Assembly: GCF_028743515.2 (NCBI RefSeq)
Contig: NZ_CP117969.2
Coordinates: 2,017,501 to 2,081,500 of the forward strand
DNA: 64,000 bases
Direction of reading: 5' to 3'
Source of the DNA: Imtechella halotolerans
GTDB taxonomy: Bacteria > Bacteroidota > Bacteroidia > Flavobacteriales > Flavobacteriaceae
The notes beneath the pieces were generated by a model. It saw only the letters and a program-made list of their open reading frames with translations, did no database searches and was not told the DNA's origin. Shown one piece after another: positions 10,840 through 20,190 of the stretch. The position numbers and the translations under genes are program-made. Positions within the stretch are counted from its first letter, which is position 1. Every line of letters begins with the position of its first letter.

Positions 10840-12839
10840 TATGACAATTGCAAAATAATGGTTTGATTTCTTTGAATTTTTTGTCCCGCGGACAAAGATT
10901 GTTCTCTAACTTTTCCGTTACCAACTACCCTTACTCTTAATCCCAAATTTTCCAGCAATGGAACTGCATCCATTCCACTCATCCCTTTCACATTGGGAAC
11001 CTCATTATAAATTCGTTGTACCTTGGTGTAATATGCTTTATAACTATCATCCACTCCTTCTGAAGTGTTATTTAACTCATCTACAGTATCTATCAGAGGA
11101 GAATTAGTATAAATTTTTTGAGCAATACTTTTAAATACTGGACCAGATACATCAGCACCATAGTACCCAAGTCCTTTATCTGGTTCATGAATTACTACTA
11201 TACAGGAATACTTAGGTTTATCAGCAGGGAAAAAACCTGCAAAAGAAGAAATATAATTAAGCTTACTTTTATCCCTATAATTTTTTTGAGTAGTTCCTGT
11301 TTTTCCAGCCATTGAAAAATTGGGTGAGTACAACTTTCTACCTGTTCCCTTCTCACCTTCAATAACATTTCGCAACAAATGTTTTACCTTATCAACAGTT
11401 TCTTGTGAACATATCTGTGGATCTATAACCTCTTTTTCATACTTTACTATAGTCTTATCCCATTCACGAACCTCCTTAATAAGTCGAGGTTTGACCATCT
11501 CTCCATCATTGGCAATTGCATTATAAAATGTTAATGATTGTAATGGTGTTAAATGAAGACCATATCCAAATGCCATCCATTCTAATGAAATACCACTCCA
11601 ATACTTCCTTCTATCTGGATGAGGAATATAAGGTTTTCCCTCCCCCACAATTGGCAAATCCAATTGTTTATCAAGATGCATTCTAGTTAGCCGGTCTACA
11701 AAACGTCTAGGATCTTTGGAAAACTTCTCATGAATAGCCTTTACTATTCCAGTATTTGATGATACTTCAAAAGCCTTTGCAAGCGAGATTTCTCCATGAC
11801 CTCTTCGGTTTGCATCCCAAACTTTTTTACCATAATAAGTTAAAAATCCTTTTTCCGTATCAACCACATAGTTGGTATCCAACACTTTCTCCTCTAATGC
11901 AGCCACCATGGTCATTAATTTAAAGACTGAACCTGGCTCCTGTGATTCTCCAATAGCATAGTTCAGTTTTTCAAAATAACTTCCATTTTCAGTTCGTCCA
12001 AGATTAGAAATGGCTTTAATCTCTCCTGTAGCTACTTCCATAACAACCACTGTTCCATGGTCAGCCTTATATTTTTCAAGTTGAGTTAATAATGCATGGT
12101 GCGCAATATCCTGAATATTGATATTAATTGTTGAAATAACATCATAACCATCCTTAGGTTCAACTTCATTATTATCACTTATGGGCTTCCATTGGCCTTT
12201 AGCTATTCGTTGCTTAAGGCGATGACCTTCCTTACCGGACAAAAATTCTGTAAAAGCTCCTTCAAGCCCTACACGCGTAGCATACCCGTTTTCATCAAAT
12301 CTCTCGTATCCTACACTTCGCTGAGCTATAGAACCAAGTGGATGCTCACGCACAGTTCTTTGCTCAACTATTAAACCTCCTTTATATGCACCAAGATTAA
12401 ACATAGGCATTTTCTTAATTTGCATATACTCAGCATAGCCAAGATTTCGAGCAATCAAAAAATACCTGTTTTTATTAACACGAGCTCTACGCAGTGCATT
12501 TTGATAATACGAAGACGGCTTCCCTAATAATTTTGAAAGCGATCCTGCTAATGCTTTGACATTAGCCTCAAAATTTTTATCAGAAACTGTAACAGCATCA
12601 AATCTAATATCATAACGCGTGACTGATGTAGCCAGAAGACTCCCATCATCCGAGTATAAATTTCCCCTATTAGGCTGAATAACAAAATTCTTAATTGTAC
12701 TCTCTTCAGCCATTTGGCGATACTCCTCCCCGTTGATTTGAATCATAACCAATTTCACTACCACCAGTATAGCAAACAAAAAGAGGCAAGCTGCGACGAA
12801 ATATAATCGGCTTAGTATGCTTTTTTCTTTGGTGACCAT
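10839..12839 (-). CDS. ftsI: Septal transpeptidase FtsI (class B PBP with PASTA domain)
   Basis: This is a class B penicillin-binding protein that cross-links septal peptidoglycan with FtsW. One N-terminal membrane anchor (about 11-33) is followed by a PBP dimerisation domain and a transpeptidase domain with all three active-site motifs: SVFK (nucleophile Ser304), SSN at 360-362 and KTG at 513-515. A C-terminal PASTA repeat spans about 612-666 (VPNVKGMSGMDAVPLL onward). Length is 666 aa. Proteobacterial FtsI lacks PASTA, while Bacteroidetes and Firmicutes septal PBPs often carry it. Confidence 0.95.
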   Translation of the reverse strand: MVTKEKSILSRLYFVAACLFLFAILVVVKLVMIQINGEEYRQMAEESTIKNFVIQPNRGNLYSDDGSLLATSVTRYDIRFDAVTVSDKNFEANVKALAGSLSKLLGKPSSYYQNALRRARVNKNRYFLIARNLGYAEYMQIKKMPMFNLGAYKGGLIVEQRTVREHPLGSIAQRSVGYERFDENGYATRVGLEGAFTEFLSGKEGHRLKQRIAKGQWKPISDNNEVEPKDGYDVISTININIQDIAHHALLTQLEKYKADHGTVVVMEVATGEIKAISNLGRTENGSYFEKLNYAIGESQEPGSVFKLMTMVAALEEKVLDTNYVVDTEKGFLTYYGKKVWDANRRGHGEISLAKAFEVSSNTGIVKAIHEKFSKDPRRFVDRLTRMHLDKQLDLPIVGEGKPYIPHPDRRKYWSGISLEWMAFGYGLHLTPLQSLTFYNAIANDGEMVKPRLIKEVREWDKTIVKYEKEVIDPQICSQETVDKVKHLLRNVIEGEKGTGRKLYSPNFSMAGKTGTTQKNYRDKSKLNYISSFAGFFPADKPKYSCIVVIHEPDKGLGYYGADVSGPVFKSIAQKIYTNSPLIDTVDELNNTSEGVDDSYKAYYTKVQRIYNEVPNVKGMSGMDAVPLLENLGLRVRVVGNGKVREQSLSAGQKIQRNQTIILQLS

Positions 12840-12844
12840 ATGGT

Positions 12845-13159
12845 TTATTTTGTAGTTACTCTTATTTTTCTTGGTGGCTCAGCTGATGGCTGAAGCCCAT
12901 AATCTTTCAGTTTAGTTACAATTGTTGACTCCAACTTCAGTCTCTGCAGTCGGGAGCGGGTATCAACAAACTCACTCCTTAATTCCTGAACTTGCTCGTT
13001 GAGCCTGGCAATATCATGCACCTTTTGGTCGGCATTGTGCGAACTCGCAATCATCACTACAGCCAACAAGGAAGCAAAAAGAATGAAGCGCCAATTCTTT
13101 ACCGCATCATCACTTATAAGAAACTTCCCTTTGAGTATATCAACAATGTTTTGCTTCAT
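12845..13159 (-). CDS. ftsL: FtsL-like divisome membrane protein
   Basis: This small bitopic protein of 104 aa has a short cytoplasmic N-terminus, one membrane helix (about 26-40, FILFASLLAVVMIAS) and then a predicted coiled coil with heptad-like spacing (RLNEQVQELRSEFVDTRSRLQRLKLES). Topology, size and position between rsmH and ftsI match FtsL, which binds FtsB and FtsQ in the divisome. Sequence conservation of FtsL is poor in general, so the call rests on architecture and context. Confidence 0.85.
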   Translation of the reverse strand: MKQNIVDILKGKFLISDDAVKNWRFILFASLLAVVMIASSHNADQKVHDIARLNEQVQELRSEFVDTRSRLQRLKLESTIVTKLKDYGLQPSAEPPRKIRVTTK

Positions 13160-13161
13160 TC

Positions 13162-14064
13162 TTACACTCTTTCAGCAATCCTCAACTTTGCACTCCTAGC
13201 TCGGTTGTTTATTTTTATTTCCTGTTCTGAGGGAATAATCAATCCTCCTATTTTTTTTAGAGGCACAGAAACATTCCCATAAAAATCTTTCTCTGGAACA
13301 CCTTCAAACATCCCATCCCTAATAAATCTCTTCACCAATCTATCTTCTAAAGAATGATAACTTATAAGACTTAACCTACCTCCTTTTTTCAATACTTCAG
13401 GTGTCTGCATTAAGAACTCCTTCAACACCTCCATCTCCTGATTCACCTCAATTCGAATCGCCTGGTACACTTGAGCCAACACCTTGTGCTCCTTAAACTT
13501 TGGCAAAAGGCGACTTAAAATCTCAACAAGTTGTTTACTTGTTTTTATCGGGCCTTGATTACGATTATCAACAATAACCCTTGCCATGGCACGTGCATTT
13601 TTAAGCTCACCATACATATAAAGAACCTTACTTAGGTCTTCCTCACTATAGTCATTTACAACCGTATATGCAGAAATCTCGTTTCGTTTACTCATACGCA
13701 TATCCAAATCTGCTTCAAAGCGAGTGGAAAAACCTCGTTCAGCCACATCAAACTGATGAGAAGAAACCCCAAAATCCCCTAATATACCATCCACCTCTTT
13801 GACTCCATGAAATCGAAGAAAACGCTTTAAATACCTAAAATTTTCATTAATTAAAACAAATCTTGGATCATCTAAAGCATTCACTAAGGCATCTTCATCT
13901 TGATCAAAGGCATACAAACGTCCCTCAGGCCCTAATCTCTTAAGAATTTCCCTAGAGTGACCACCGCCACCAAAGGTCACATCCACATATACACCAGACA
14001 GATTGATGTTCAACCCATCAACTGTCTCCTTCAATAAAACCGGATTATGATATTCATTCTCCAT
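13162..14064 (-). CDS. rsmH: 16S rRNA m4C1402 methyltransferase RsmH
   Basis: RsmH (MraW) methylates N4 of C1402 in 16S rRNA with S-adenosylmethionine. It begins MENEYHNPVLLKE, typical of the family, and carries the SAM-binding loop TFGGGGHSREIL (30-41), then GILGDFGVSSHQ and ISYHSLEDRLVK near the C-terminus. I chose ATG at 14064 (300 aa); a GTG two codons upstream is less likely. The gene overlaps the mraZ stop by 11 nt, and ftsL begins 2 bp after it. Confidence 0.96.
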   Translation of the reverse strand: MENEYHNPVLLKETVDGLNINLSGVYVDVTFGGGGHSREILKRLGPEGRLYAFDQDEDALVNALDDPRFVLINENFRYLKRFLRFHGVKEVDGILGDFGVSSHQFDVAERGFSTRFEADLDMRMSKRNEISAYTVVNDYSEEDLSKVLYMYGELKNARAMARVIVDNRNQGPIKTSKQLVEILSRLLPKFKEHKVLAQVYQAIRIEVNQEMEVLKEFLMQTPEVLKKGGRLSLISYHSLEDRLVKRFIRDGMFEGVPEKDFYGNVSVPLKKIGGLIIPSEQEIKINNRARSAKLRIAERV

Positions 14065-14512
14065 TATCACCTCCCATTACTTCTTCAGCTAAATCAGCAA
14101 AATCCAAGGTAGCATCATCTATAGCTTGCTCATATCGCTGTTTATCCCATATTTCAATAATGTTGATTGCTGAAGACAACACCAGTTCTTTATCAATTCC
14201 AGCGAACAAACACAACTCTTTCGGAATAAGTAATCGCCCAGCTGCATCTACTTCAACCACCTTCACACCAGCCGTAAACCTTCTGATAAAATCATTATTC
14301 TTTTTACTAAAACGATTTAAGCCATTCATTTTTTCCATAAGGACCTTCCATTCCGACATGGGATACAGCTCTAAACAAGACTGAAAAACAGCACGCTTCA
14401 ACACAAATCCCTCCTCTAACAATGGAGACAATTGCGTCTTTAATGCCACAGGAATCATCAATCTTCCCTTGGCATCTGCCTTACATTCATATGTCCCAAT
14501 AAAACTGTTCAC
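14054..14512 (-). CDS. mraZ: Transcriptional regulator MraZ (GTG start)
   Basis: MraZ is a DNA-binding protein that regulates its own dcw operon. The 152 residues hold two tandem AbrB/SpoVT-like domains, each with a conserved D-x-x-GR core: ECKADAKGRLMIP (about 9-21) and EVDAAGRLLIP further on. The start codon must be GTG at 14512, because the codon directly upstream is an in-frame TAA. It is the first gene of the operon and lies downstream of three GTGG repeats that look like its own operator. Confidence 0.96.
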   Translation of the reverse strand: MNSFIGTYECKADAKGRLMIPVALKTQLSPLLEEGFVLKRAVFQSCLELYPMSEWKVLMEKMNGLNRFSKKNNDFIRRFTAGVKVVEVDAAGRLLIPKELCLFAGIDKELVLSSAINIIEIWDKQRYEQAIDDATLDFADLAEEVMGGDNGE

Positions 14513-14542
14513 TTATGGATATAGCTTACGCTTTAGTTTTGT

Positions 14543-14590
14543 CAAATATAGAGAAATATTACCACTTTTTACCACTAATCTCCACTTTGT
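14543..14590 (-). promoter_or_regulatory. dcw operon promoter with candidate MraZ operator
   Basis: Read on the minus strand, three GTGG tetrads follow one another at exactly 10-bp spacing (complements at 14582-14585, 14572-14575 and 14562-14565), and a flavobacterial -7 box TATATTTG lies just downstream (14543-14550). MraZ proteins studied elsewhere bind three or four short G-rich direct repeats with about one helical turn between them. Position and periodicity therefore fit autoregulation. The tie between these repeats and MraZ is inferred. Confidence 0.7.
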
Positions 14591-14747
14591 TGATAAATTT
14601 CCCATTCATCCACTCAATTTTGCTGGTTATTCTCATTTTCAATATGTTAAAATCACCTTCGGCTTTAATTGAAGAACTCAAACGAAATCAATAATGCCGA
14701 TTTAAAAAACCACTTTCTAAATTTCATTTTTATCAATGTTAAATACT

Positions 14748-14755
14748 TATATTTG
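14748..14755 (+). promoter_or_regulatory. -7 promoter box (TAnnTTTG) for the hydrolase-engB unit
   Basis: TATATTTG matches the Bacteroidetes sigma -7 consensus exactly and lies 26 bp before the ATG at 14782. A clear -33 TTG at standard spacing was not found. It stands back to back with the dcw promoter in the 269-bp divergent intergenic region. Confidence 0.55.
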
Positions 14756-14781
14756 TTTTTTGAGAAATCAACTTCAGCTTA

Positions 14782-15546
14782 ATGAAACACGAATTAAAAA
14801 CCGAAAAGAATTTCAAATACATAGAAGTTGGTGAAGGGACTCCTATCATAATTTTACATGGATTAATGGGAGGCTTAAGTAACTTTACCAGCGTTACAGA
14901 TTATTTTTCTGCAAACGGTTATAAGGTACTTATCCCCGAACTACCTATTTACAGCATGCCTCTTTTAAAAACTACAGTTAAAAGTTTTGCTAAATTTTTA
15001 GAACGTTTTATTGAACACAAACAACTAAATGATGTCATCCTTTTAGGAAACTCACTAGGAGGACACATTGGCCTTCTTCACACCAAACTTTTCCCTGAAA
15101 AAGTAAAAGCTTTAGTGATAACAGGAAGTTCTGGTCTTTATGAAAACGCCATGGGAGATGGATACCCTAAAAGAGGTGATTACGAGTTTATTAAAAAGAA
15201 AAGCGAAGACGTCTTTTACGATCCTAAAGTTGCAACCAAAGAAATTGTAGATGAAGTGTTCGCAACTGTAAACGATCGAGCAAAACTTATTAAGACATTA
15301 GCTATCGCTAAGAGTGCCATTCGCCATAACATGGCTAAAGATTTACCACAGATGAGTACTCCAACCTGTATTATTTGGGGGAAAAATGACCATGTAACTC
15401 CACCAAATGTAGCCGAAGAATTTCACAGCTTACTTCCTGACTCAGAATTGTTTTGGATTGATAAATGTGGCCATGCACCTATGATGGAGCATCCTGAATC
15501 TTTCAACCGCATCCTAATAGATTGGTTAAAAAAACGCAATTTTTAA
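14782..15546 (+). CDS. Alpha/beta-fold hydrolase
   Basis: This is a cytoplasmic alpha/beta hydrolase of 254 aa. The oxyanion motif HGLMGG is at about 26-31, the nucleophile elbow GNSLGGH puts the catalytic Ser at 91, the acid is probably Asp203 in WGKNDHVTPP, and the base is His231 in CGHAPMMEHP. All three catalytic residues are present, so the enzyme should be active. The layout resembles C-C bond hydrolases and esterases, but nothing in the sequence fixes the substrate. It is followed after 3 bp by engB, and this pairing suggests only cotranscription. Confidence 0.85.
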   Translation: MKHELKTEKNFKYIEVGEGTPIIILHGLMGGLSNFTSVTDYFSANGYKVLIPELPIYSMPLLKTTVKSFAKFLERFIEHKQLNDVILLGNSLGGHIGLLHTKLFPEKVKALVITGSSGLYENAMGDGYPKRGDYEFIKKKSEDVFYDPKVATKEIVDEVFATVNDRAKLIKTLAIAKSAIRHNMAKDLPQMSTPTCIIWGKNDHVTPPNVAEEFHSLLPDSELFWIDKCGHAPMMEHPESFNRILIDWLKKRNF

Positions 15547-15549
15547 GAA

Positions 15550-16155
15550 ATGGAAATAAAGTCAGCTGAATTTGTCATGAGTAATTCAGACGTAGGCAAA
15601 TGTCCTAAAGAGCCCATTCCTGAATATGCCTTTATAGGGAGATCTAACGTAGGAAAATCATCTCTTATTAACATGCTGACCCAAAGAAAAGGACTTGCTA
15701 AAACATCTGGCAGACCGGGTAAAACACAACTGATCAATCACTTCAAAATCAATAACAACTGGTTTCTTGTAGATTTACCAGGCTATGGATATGCACGGGT
15801 TTCAAAAAGCATGAAGAACACCTTTCAAAAATTCATAACGCAATATTTTGAAAAGCGTCAACAACTAGTTTCCGCCTTTGTTTTGATCGATATTCGACAT
15901 GAACCTCAAAAAATTGATTTGGAATTCATGCAATGGATGGGTGAACATCAAATACCCTTCTCTATCATTTTTACAAAAGCAGACAAATTAAAACCGGGAG
16001 CAATTCAACGCCATGTTAAAGAATATGAATCTAAACTTCTGGAAGATGCCTGGGAAGAAATGCCTAACTATTTCATCACTTCTTCGAGCAATTTTACCGG
16101 CAGGGATCAATTGCTAAAATATATCGAGGACATCAATAACTCCCTCCGGTCGTAA
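15550..16155 (+). CDS. engB: Ribosome biogenesis GTP-binding protein YsxC/EngB
   Basis: EngB is an essential small GTPase needed for assembly of the large ribosomal subunit. The 201 aa show the G1 loop [10 protein letters not shown] (30-39), a TSGRPGKTQ switch I, G3 DLPGYGYA, and G4 TKADK, in normal order. The N-terminal [13 protein letters not shown] stretch is typical. ATG at 15550 lies 3 bp after the hydrolase stop. Confidence 0.96.
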   Translation: MEIKSAEFVMSNSDVGKCPKEPIPEYAFIGRSNVGKSSLINMLTQRKGLAKTSGRPGKTQLINHFKINNNWFLVDLPGYGYARVSKSMKNTFQKFITQYFEKRQQLVSAFVLIDIRHEPQKIDLEFMQWMGEHQIPFSIIFTKADKLKPGAIQRHVKEYESKLLEDAWEEMPNYFITSSSNFTGRDQLLKYIEDINNSLRS

Positions 16156-16212
16156 CTTTACATACCTCATTTACTCCTATTTTTTTCTTAACCAACATAT
16201 GTAAAAAAGTAA

Positions 16213-16238
16213 TATCTTTGTAGTTGCTTAAACAACTA
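16213..16238 (+). promoter_or_regulatory. Promoter and candidate MarR operator
   Basis: A -7 box TATCTTTG (16213-16220) is followed at once by a perfect inverted repeat, TAGTTG-CTTAAA-CAACTA (16221-16238), that covers the expected transcription start. Six-bp arms around a 6-bp spacer suit a winged-helix dimer, and the next gene is a MarR-type regulator, so autorepression is the simplest reading. Confidence 0.7.
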
Positions 16239-16243
16239 TTGTC

Positions 16244-16699
16244 ATGCTAACTTTAATTAACAAAAAAGATTTATATCACCTTCTATCAAGTCGCACACCC
16301 TCGGCCCTAAACAGAGCAATACAATACAATTTTAAAAAGAAAGGAATTAATCTAACCCAAGAACAATCCACCATTATGGGGGTTTTATGGAATGAAGACG
16401 GCCTTCCTCAGCAAGCCTTAGCAGACGCCACATATCGTGACAAACCCAGTACCACTCGTATAATAGACAATCTAGAAAAGGAGGGAATGGTAAAAAGAAT
16501 TCCTAGTCCAACTGACAGAAGAAGTAACCTTATCTACCTCACCTCTTTAGGAAAAGAATTGGAGCTACCTGTTATCCAAGCAGTCAACGAAACCTTGACC
16601 TATGCAACTAGAGGAATGAAAGACGATCAAATACAACTTATGAAAACAATGCTACAACATGTTTTTAACAATCTTAATTCTTTTTTGTCAAATGAATAA
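16244..16699 (+). CDS. MarR-family transcriptional regulator
   Basis: This is a 151-aa winged-helix regulator. The DNA-binding core includes TQEQSTIMGVLWNEDGLPQQALADATYRDKPSTTRIIDNLEKEG (helix-turn-helix) and the wing RIPSPTDRRSNLIYLT, with the DRR motif typical of MarR. Flanking helices for dimerisation are present. It precedes, and overlaps by 8 nt, a TolC-HlyD-ABC permease set, so it probably represses that efflux operon and releases it on binding a small ligand. The ligand is unknown. Confidence 0.9.
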   Translation: MLTLINKKDLYHLLSSRTPSALNRAIQYNFKKKGINLTQEQSTIMGVLWNEDGLPQQALADATYRDKPSTTRIIDNLEKEGMVKRIPSPTDRRSNLIYLTSLGKELELPVIQAVNETLTYATRGMKDDQIQLMKTMLQHVFNNLNSFLSNE

Positions 16700-18077
16700 A
16701 TATATTTTAATCCTATCAGTATTGACATTTTCTGTGACTCCTTATTTAGGATTTGGACAAATTTCACCAGAATTACAAAAAGTGATAGAAATAGCTATTT
16801 TAAAGAATTCGTCTTTAAAACAAAAGCAATTGGAAATAGATAAAATGAATCTACAAAGGAGGGAGATCGCACAAAAATATTTGCCTAGAATTGAGACTAA
16901 TGCTTCTTTCCTTCACTTTAACAATACGCTAACTATAGATATTCCAACAACTACTACTCCAATTACAGGATTTCCAATCCTTGAAGGAAGTACAACAACG
17001 AACGCGTATGGAAATTTAGCATTCGCCAATATTATGGCCAAAACTGTACTCTTCAGTGGACTACAAATCCCTAACGCAGTAAAAGCGATGGAATACAAAA
17101 CTCTAGGCACATCCTACTTATTAGATAGTGATCGTGATATACTAATAGAAGAAGTAATAATCACGTTTGATCAATGGGCACTACTCAATAATGTTGAAAA
17201 ATTGATAAATGAAAGTGAAAAACGCCTACAAAAAGAAACAAAAAGAGTAGAAAAAGCTATCGAACAAGGCTTAGCAATCCCTTATGATCGTGACAAACTT
17301 CTACTGGCCTCTTTAGAACTAGAAGCTAAAAAAACAGAACTCAACGGCACACGTGAAGTAATTTTAGAAAAAATATACTATTTAACTGGATTCACTGAAA
17401 CAGAGATACAAAAAACCAACCACGAATTAACTCCACTTTTTCTTTTTGATGAACAATTATCTGTGGAAAACAAGCATGAATTAAAGGCACTTCATGCCTT
17501 TGAAAAAGCCCAAACCTATGTGTTGAAAAAAGAAAAGGGAAGCTTTCTTCCTCAAATTGCTGCTTACGGCGGTTATAATTATACAAGCCTATATAACGCA
17601 AATGCAAGCACCACTATTCCTATACTTAACTTACCAATTGATCTTGGCCTCAATGAAGCAACCATTTCTCCGAATTGGTTTATAGGTATAGGGGCTAAAT
17701 GGACAATTTTTGGAGGTTTTGAAAGGATTCACAAAATAGCTGAAACAAAACTTTCTTTAGAACAAACTCAACTTAAACTCACAGACACTCACAATAAATT
17801 AAACGTTCTCCTTAAAAAGAATATTGCAGACTTAAATACACAACAAAAGCAATTACACATAGGAGAACAGAAGATTAAAGTGGCACAAAACAACCTATCT
17901 AGTGCTATTCGCCAATACGAAGAGGGTTTAATAAGCATCACCGACCGACTAGCGAGTGAAAATGATTATTATAGAGTTTCTCTTGAGTTAATGCAACAAA
18001 TCTTGTCACAACGCAGAACAGCCATTGAAACCCTAAAAACAACTGGAAATCTGTTTAATTATATCACTAAAAACTAA
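16692..18077 (+). CDS. TolC-family outer membrane efflux protein
   Basis: This is an outer membrane channel of the OEP/TolC family, which links an inner-membrane pump to the exterior. ATG at 16692 begins a Sec signal peptide (MNKYILILSVLTFSVTPYLGFGQ), giving 461 aa; an ATG 11 codons upstream would bury it. The mature part has the alternating helical and strand pattern of the family, with long coiled-coil segments (for example KRLQKETKRVEKAIEQG) and two internal repeats. It is the second gene of the efflux operon. Confidence 0.9.
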   Translation: MNKYILILSVLTFSVTPYLGFGQISPELQKVIEIAILKNSSLKQKQLEIDKMNLQRREIAQKYLPRIETNASFLHFNNTLTIDIPTTTTPITGFPILEGSTTTNAYGNLAFANIMAKTVLFSGLQIPNAVKAMEYKTLGTSYLLDSDRDILIEEVIITFDQWALLNNVEKLINESEKRLQKETKRVEKAIEQGLAIPYDRDKLLLASLELEAKKTELNGTREVILEKIYYLTGFTETEIQKTNHELTPLFLFDEQLSVENKHELKALHAFEKAQTYVLKKEKGSFLPQIAAYGGYNYTSLYNANASTTIPILNLPIDLGLNEATISPNWFIGIGAKWTIFGGFERIHKIAETKLSLEQTQLKLTDTHNKLNVLLKKNIADLNTQQKQLHIGEQKIKVAQNNLSSAIRQYEEGLISITDRLASENDYYRVSLELMQQILSQRRTAIETLKTTGNLFNYITKN

Positions 18078-18082
18078 TAAGA

Positions 18083-19030
18083 ATGAGACAAATTATAATA
18101 ATCATAACAGCACTTGTACTAGTAGGATGTGAAAATTCTTCTGACTTGATTCTGCAAGGAAAGGTCGAAAGAGAAACACTAGGTGTTGCCAGTAAAATTC
18201 CCGGTAGAATTACTGAAATTAAAGTTGCCGAAGGACAATCCGTACAAAAAGGAGACACCTTAGCCATCATAGATATTCCAGAAGTAACTGCCAAAATGCT
18301 ACAAGCTGAAGGCGCTGTAACTTCAGCAAAAGCACAGTATTCTATGTCAGTCAAAGGAGCTACCGATGGCCAGCTCAAACAACTTCAAGCGAAATATAAC
18401 GCCTTAAAAGAACAGTATGAATTTGCCCATAAATCAATAACCAGATTAAATAATATGCTTGTAGATTCGCTCATCCCTCAACAAGAATATGACGAGGCAT
18501 ACGCTAAATTCCAAGGTGCTACATCCCAGCTCCAGGCGGTTACAGCAGAATTAGAAGAAGCAAAAAGAGGAGCTAGACTCGAACAACAAACAATGGCTCT
18601 AGGTCAGCAAGAAAGAGCGCTAGGAGCTTTACTTGAAGCCGAAACTGCTCATCAAGAACGCTTTATTATTGCACCACAAAACATGAGCATCGATGTTATT
18701 ACCCTAAATGAAGGTGAACTTGCTTTGCCAGGATATACACTTTTTAAAGGTACTATAACAGAAAGCACCTACTTTAGGTTTACATTACCCGAGAATGATT
18801 TAAAAAACCTTAAACCAGAGCAAAATGTAGTAGTGACGGTTGTATATAATAACCAAGAATACCCAGGGAAAATTTCTACAATAAAACCATTAGGAGCTTA
18901 TGCCAATATAGCAACTGCCTATCCAGATTATGAAATGCAACAAGCACTTTTCGAACTAAAGGTAATTCCAAACAACGTGACTAATGCTAAGGATATATTT
19001 GTTCATACTACTGTATTATTAAAACTGTAA
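18083..19030 (+). CDS. HlyD/RND-type membrane fusion protein
   Basis: This periplasmic adaptor joins the ABC permease to the TolC channel. The N-terminus has a lipobox (ALVLVGC, Cys at about 18), so it is probably a lipoprotein rather than membrane-spanning. A barrel-sandwich half (GVASKIPGRITEIKVAEGQSVQKGD, LAIIDIPEV) precedes a long alpha-hairpin (about 70-180) and the returning beta-barrel part. The 315 aa place it near the YhiI/YbhG group. It lies 5 bp after tolC and 2 bp before the permease. Confidence 0.88.
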   Translation: MRQIIIIITALVLVGCENSSDLILQGKVERETLGVASKIPGRITEIKVAEGQSVQKGDTLAIIDIPEVTAKMLQAEGAVTSAKAQYSMSVKGATDGQLKQLQAKYNALKEQYEFAHKSITRLNNMLVDSLIPQQEYDEAYAKFQGATSQLQAVTAELEEAKRGARLEQQTMALGQQERALGALLEAETAHQERFIIAPQNMSIDVITLNEGELALPGYTLFKGTITESTYFRFTLPENDLKNLKPEQNVVVTVVYNNQEYPGKISTIKPLGAYANIATAYPDYEMQQALFELKVIPNNVTNAKDIFVHTTVLLKL

Positions 19031-19032
19031 CT

Positions 19033-20187
19033 ATGAAAACTTTTCTAACCCTACTCAAACGAGAATTTAACCTTTTCTGGAATAATAAAGTACTTCGAAT
19101 TCTTTTCATAGGCGCACCCATCTTATATGGAATCCTGATAGGATATGTATATGAAAAAGGCAAGGCAACAGATTTACCAATAATTGTGGTGGATTTAGAT
19201 CAAACAGACATGAGCTATAAAGCAATTCAAATGCTCCAAGAAAACGAAGTTGTAGATGTAATTTCGGTGCTATCAGATATTCATGCAGCTAATGAAGAAA
19301 CTATAAATTACGAGGCTGCTTCTACTATTGTAATTCCTAAGAATTTTGAAAAAGATATTTTATTAAAAAAATATCCTGAAATTCTTGTATATGTTAACAC
19401 TGCAAACATGCTAACGGCTAACTTCAGTTCAAGCGCCATACAACTTAGTCTTGGAACTCTAAAAGCAGGAATATCTATTGAATCACTCAAAAAACAAGGC
19501 ATGCCTGAAGCGGTCGCACTTACACAATACGAACCATTCAAAATGAGTTTCATTAGAAAACATAACAGAAGCACTAATTATCTCTATTTTTTATGGCCTG
19601 GTGTATTAGCGACCATCTTACAACAAGTTCTACTCTTAGGATTAGCCCTGTCATTTGCATCAGAATTCGAGAAGGGAAGTTTCTCTCAATTAATTGAAAA
19701 AACAAATTCAACAGCTAAGCTCTTATTAGTGAAAATTATTCCCTATTTGATAATGAGTTTAGGCATCTGGGGATTATATTTATTGTTTTCAGTATGGTTT
19801 AGAGTACCTCTATCAGAGAGTATTTGGGCTTTGACTGCAGTTGCATTCATATTTGTGCTATCCGTTAGTTTTATGGGCATACTCGTTAGTATACTCATCC
19901 CAAATCAATTAAAAGCAACAGAAATACTAATGGTTGTTGCAACACCTAGTTTTATTATTAGTGGATTTACATGGCCATTAAGTCAAATGCCTGTTTGGAT
20001 TCAATTCATAGCCAATGGCATACCTCTTACTCATTTTTTAAAAATATTCAGAGTACTGGTAGTTGAACAAGGAACATTAACTCAGACTTCAGATTCCTTA
20101 TATGCAATGATTTATATTATGCTAATTTGCGGCATAGTTTCTTATATTGCATTACACATAAAAAAGAAAAGAATCAAACCCAATTAA
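19033..20187 (+). CDS. ABC-2 type transporter permease
   Basis: This inner-membrane permease of 384 aa has one N-terminal membrane helix (about 24-40), a large periplasmic domain (about 45-180) and five or six C-terminal helices, the layout of YhhJ/YbhR-type ABC-2 exporters. FTWPLSQMPVWIQFIANGIPLTHFLK is the characteristic loop of this family. No ATP-binding subunit is encoded in the operon, and a second permease, common in related systems, is also missing. The pump must borrow an ATPase from elsewhere. Confidence 0.88.
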   Translation: MKTFLTLLKREFNLFWNNKVLRILFIGAPILYGILIGYVYEKGKATDLPIIVVDLDQTDMSYKAIQMLQENEVVDVISVLSDIHAANEETINYEAASTIVIPKNFEKDILLKKYPEILVYVNTANMLTANFSSSAIQLSLGTLKAGISIESLKKQGMPEAVALTQYEPFKMSFIRKHNRSTNYLYFLWPGVLATILQQVLLLGLALSFASEFEKGSFSQLIEKTNSTAKLLLVKIIPYLIMSLGIWGLYLLFSVWFRVPLSESIWALTAVAFIFVLSVSFMGILVSILIPNQLKATEILMVVATPSFIISGFTWPLSQMPVWIQFIANGIPLTHFLKIFRVLVVEQGTLTQTSDSLYAMIYIMLICGIVSYIALHIKKKRIKPN

Positions 20188-20190
20188 AAA

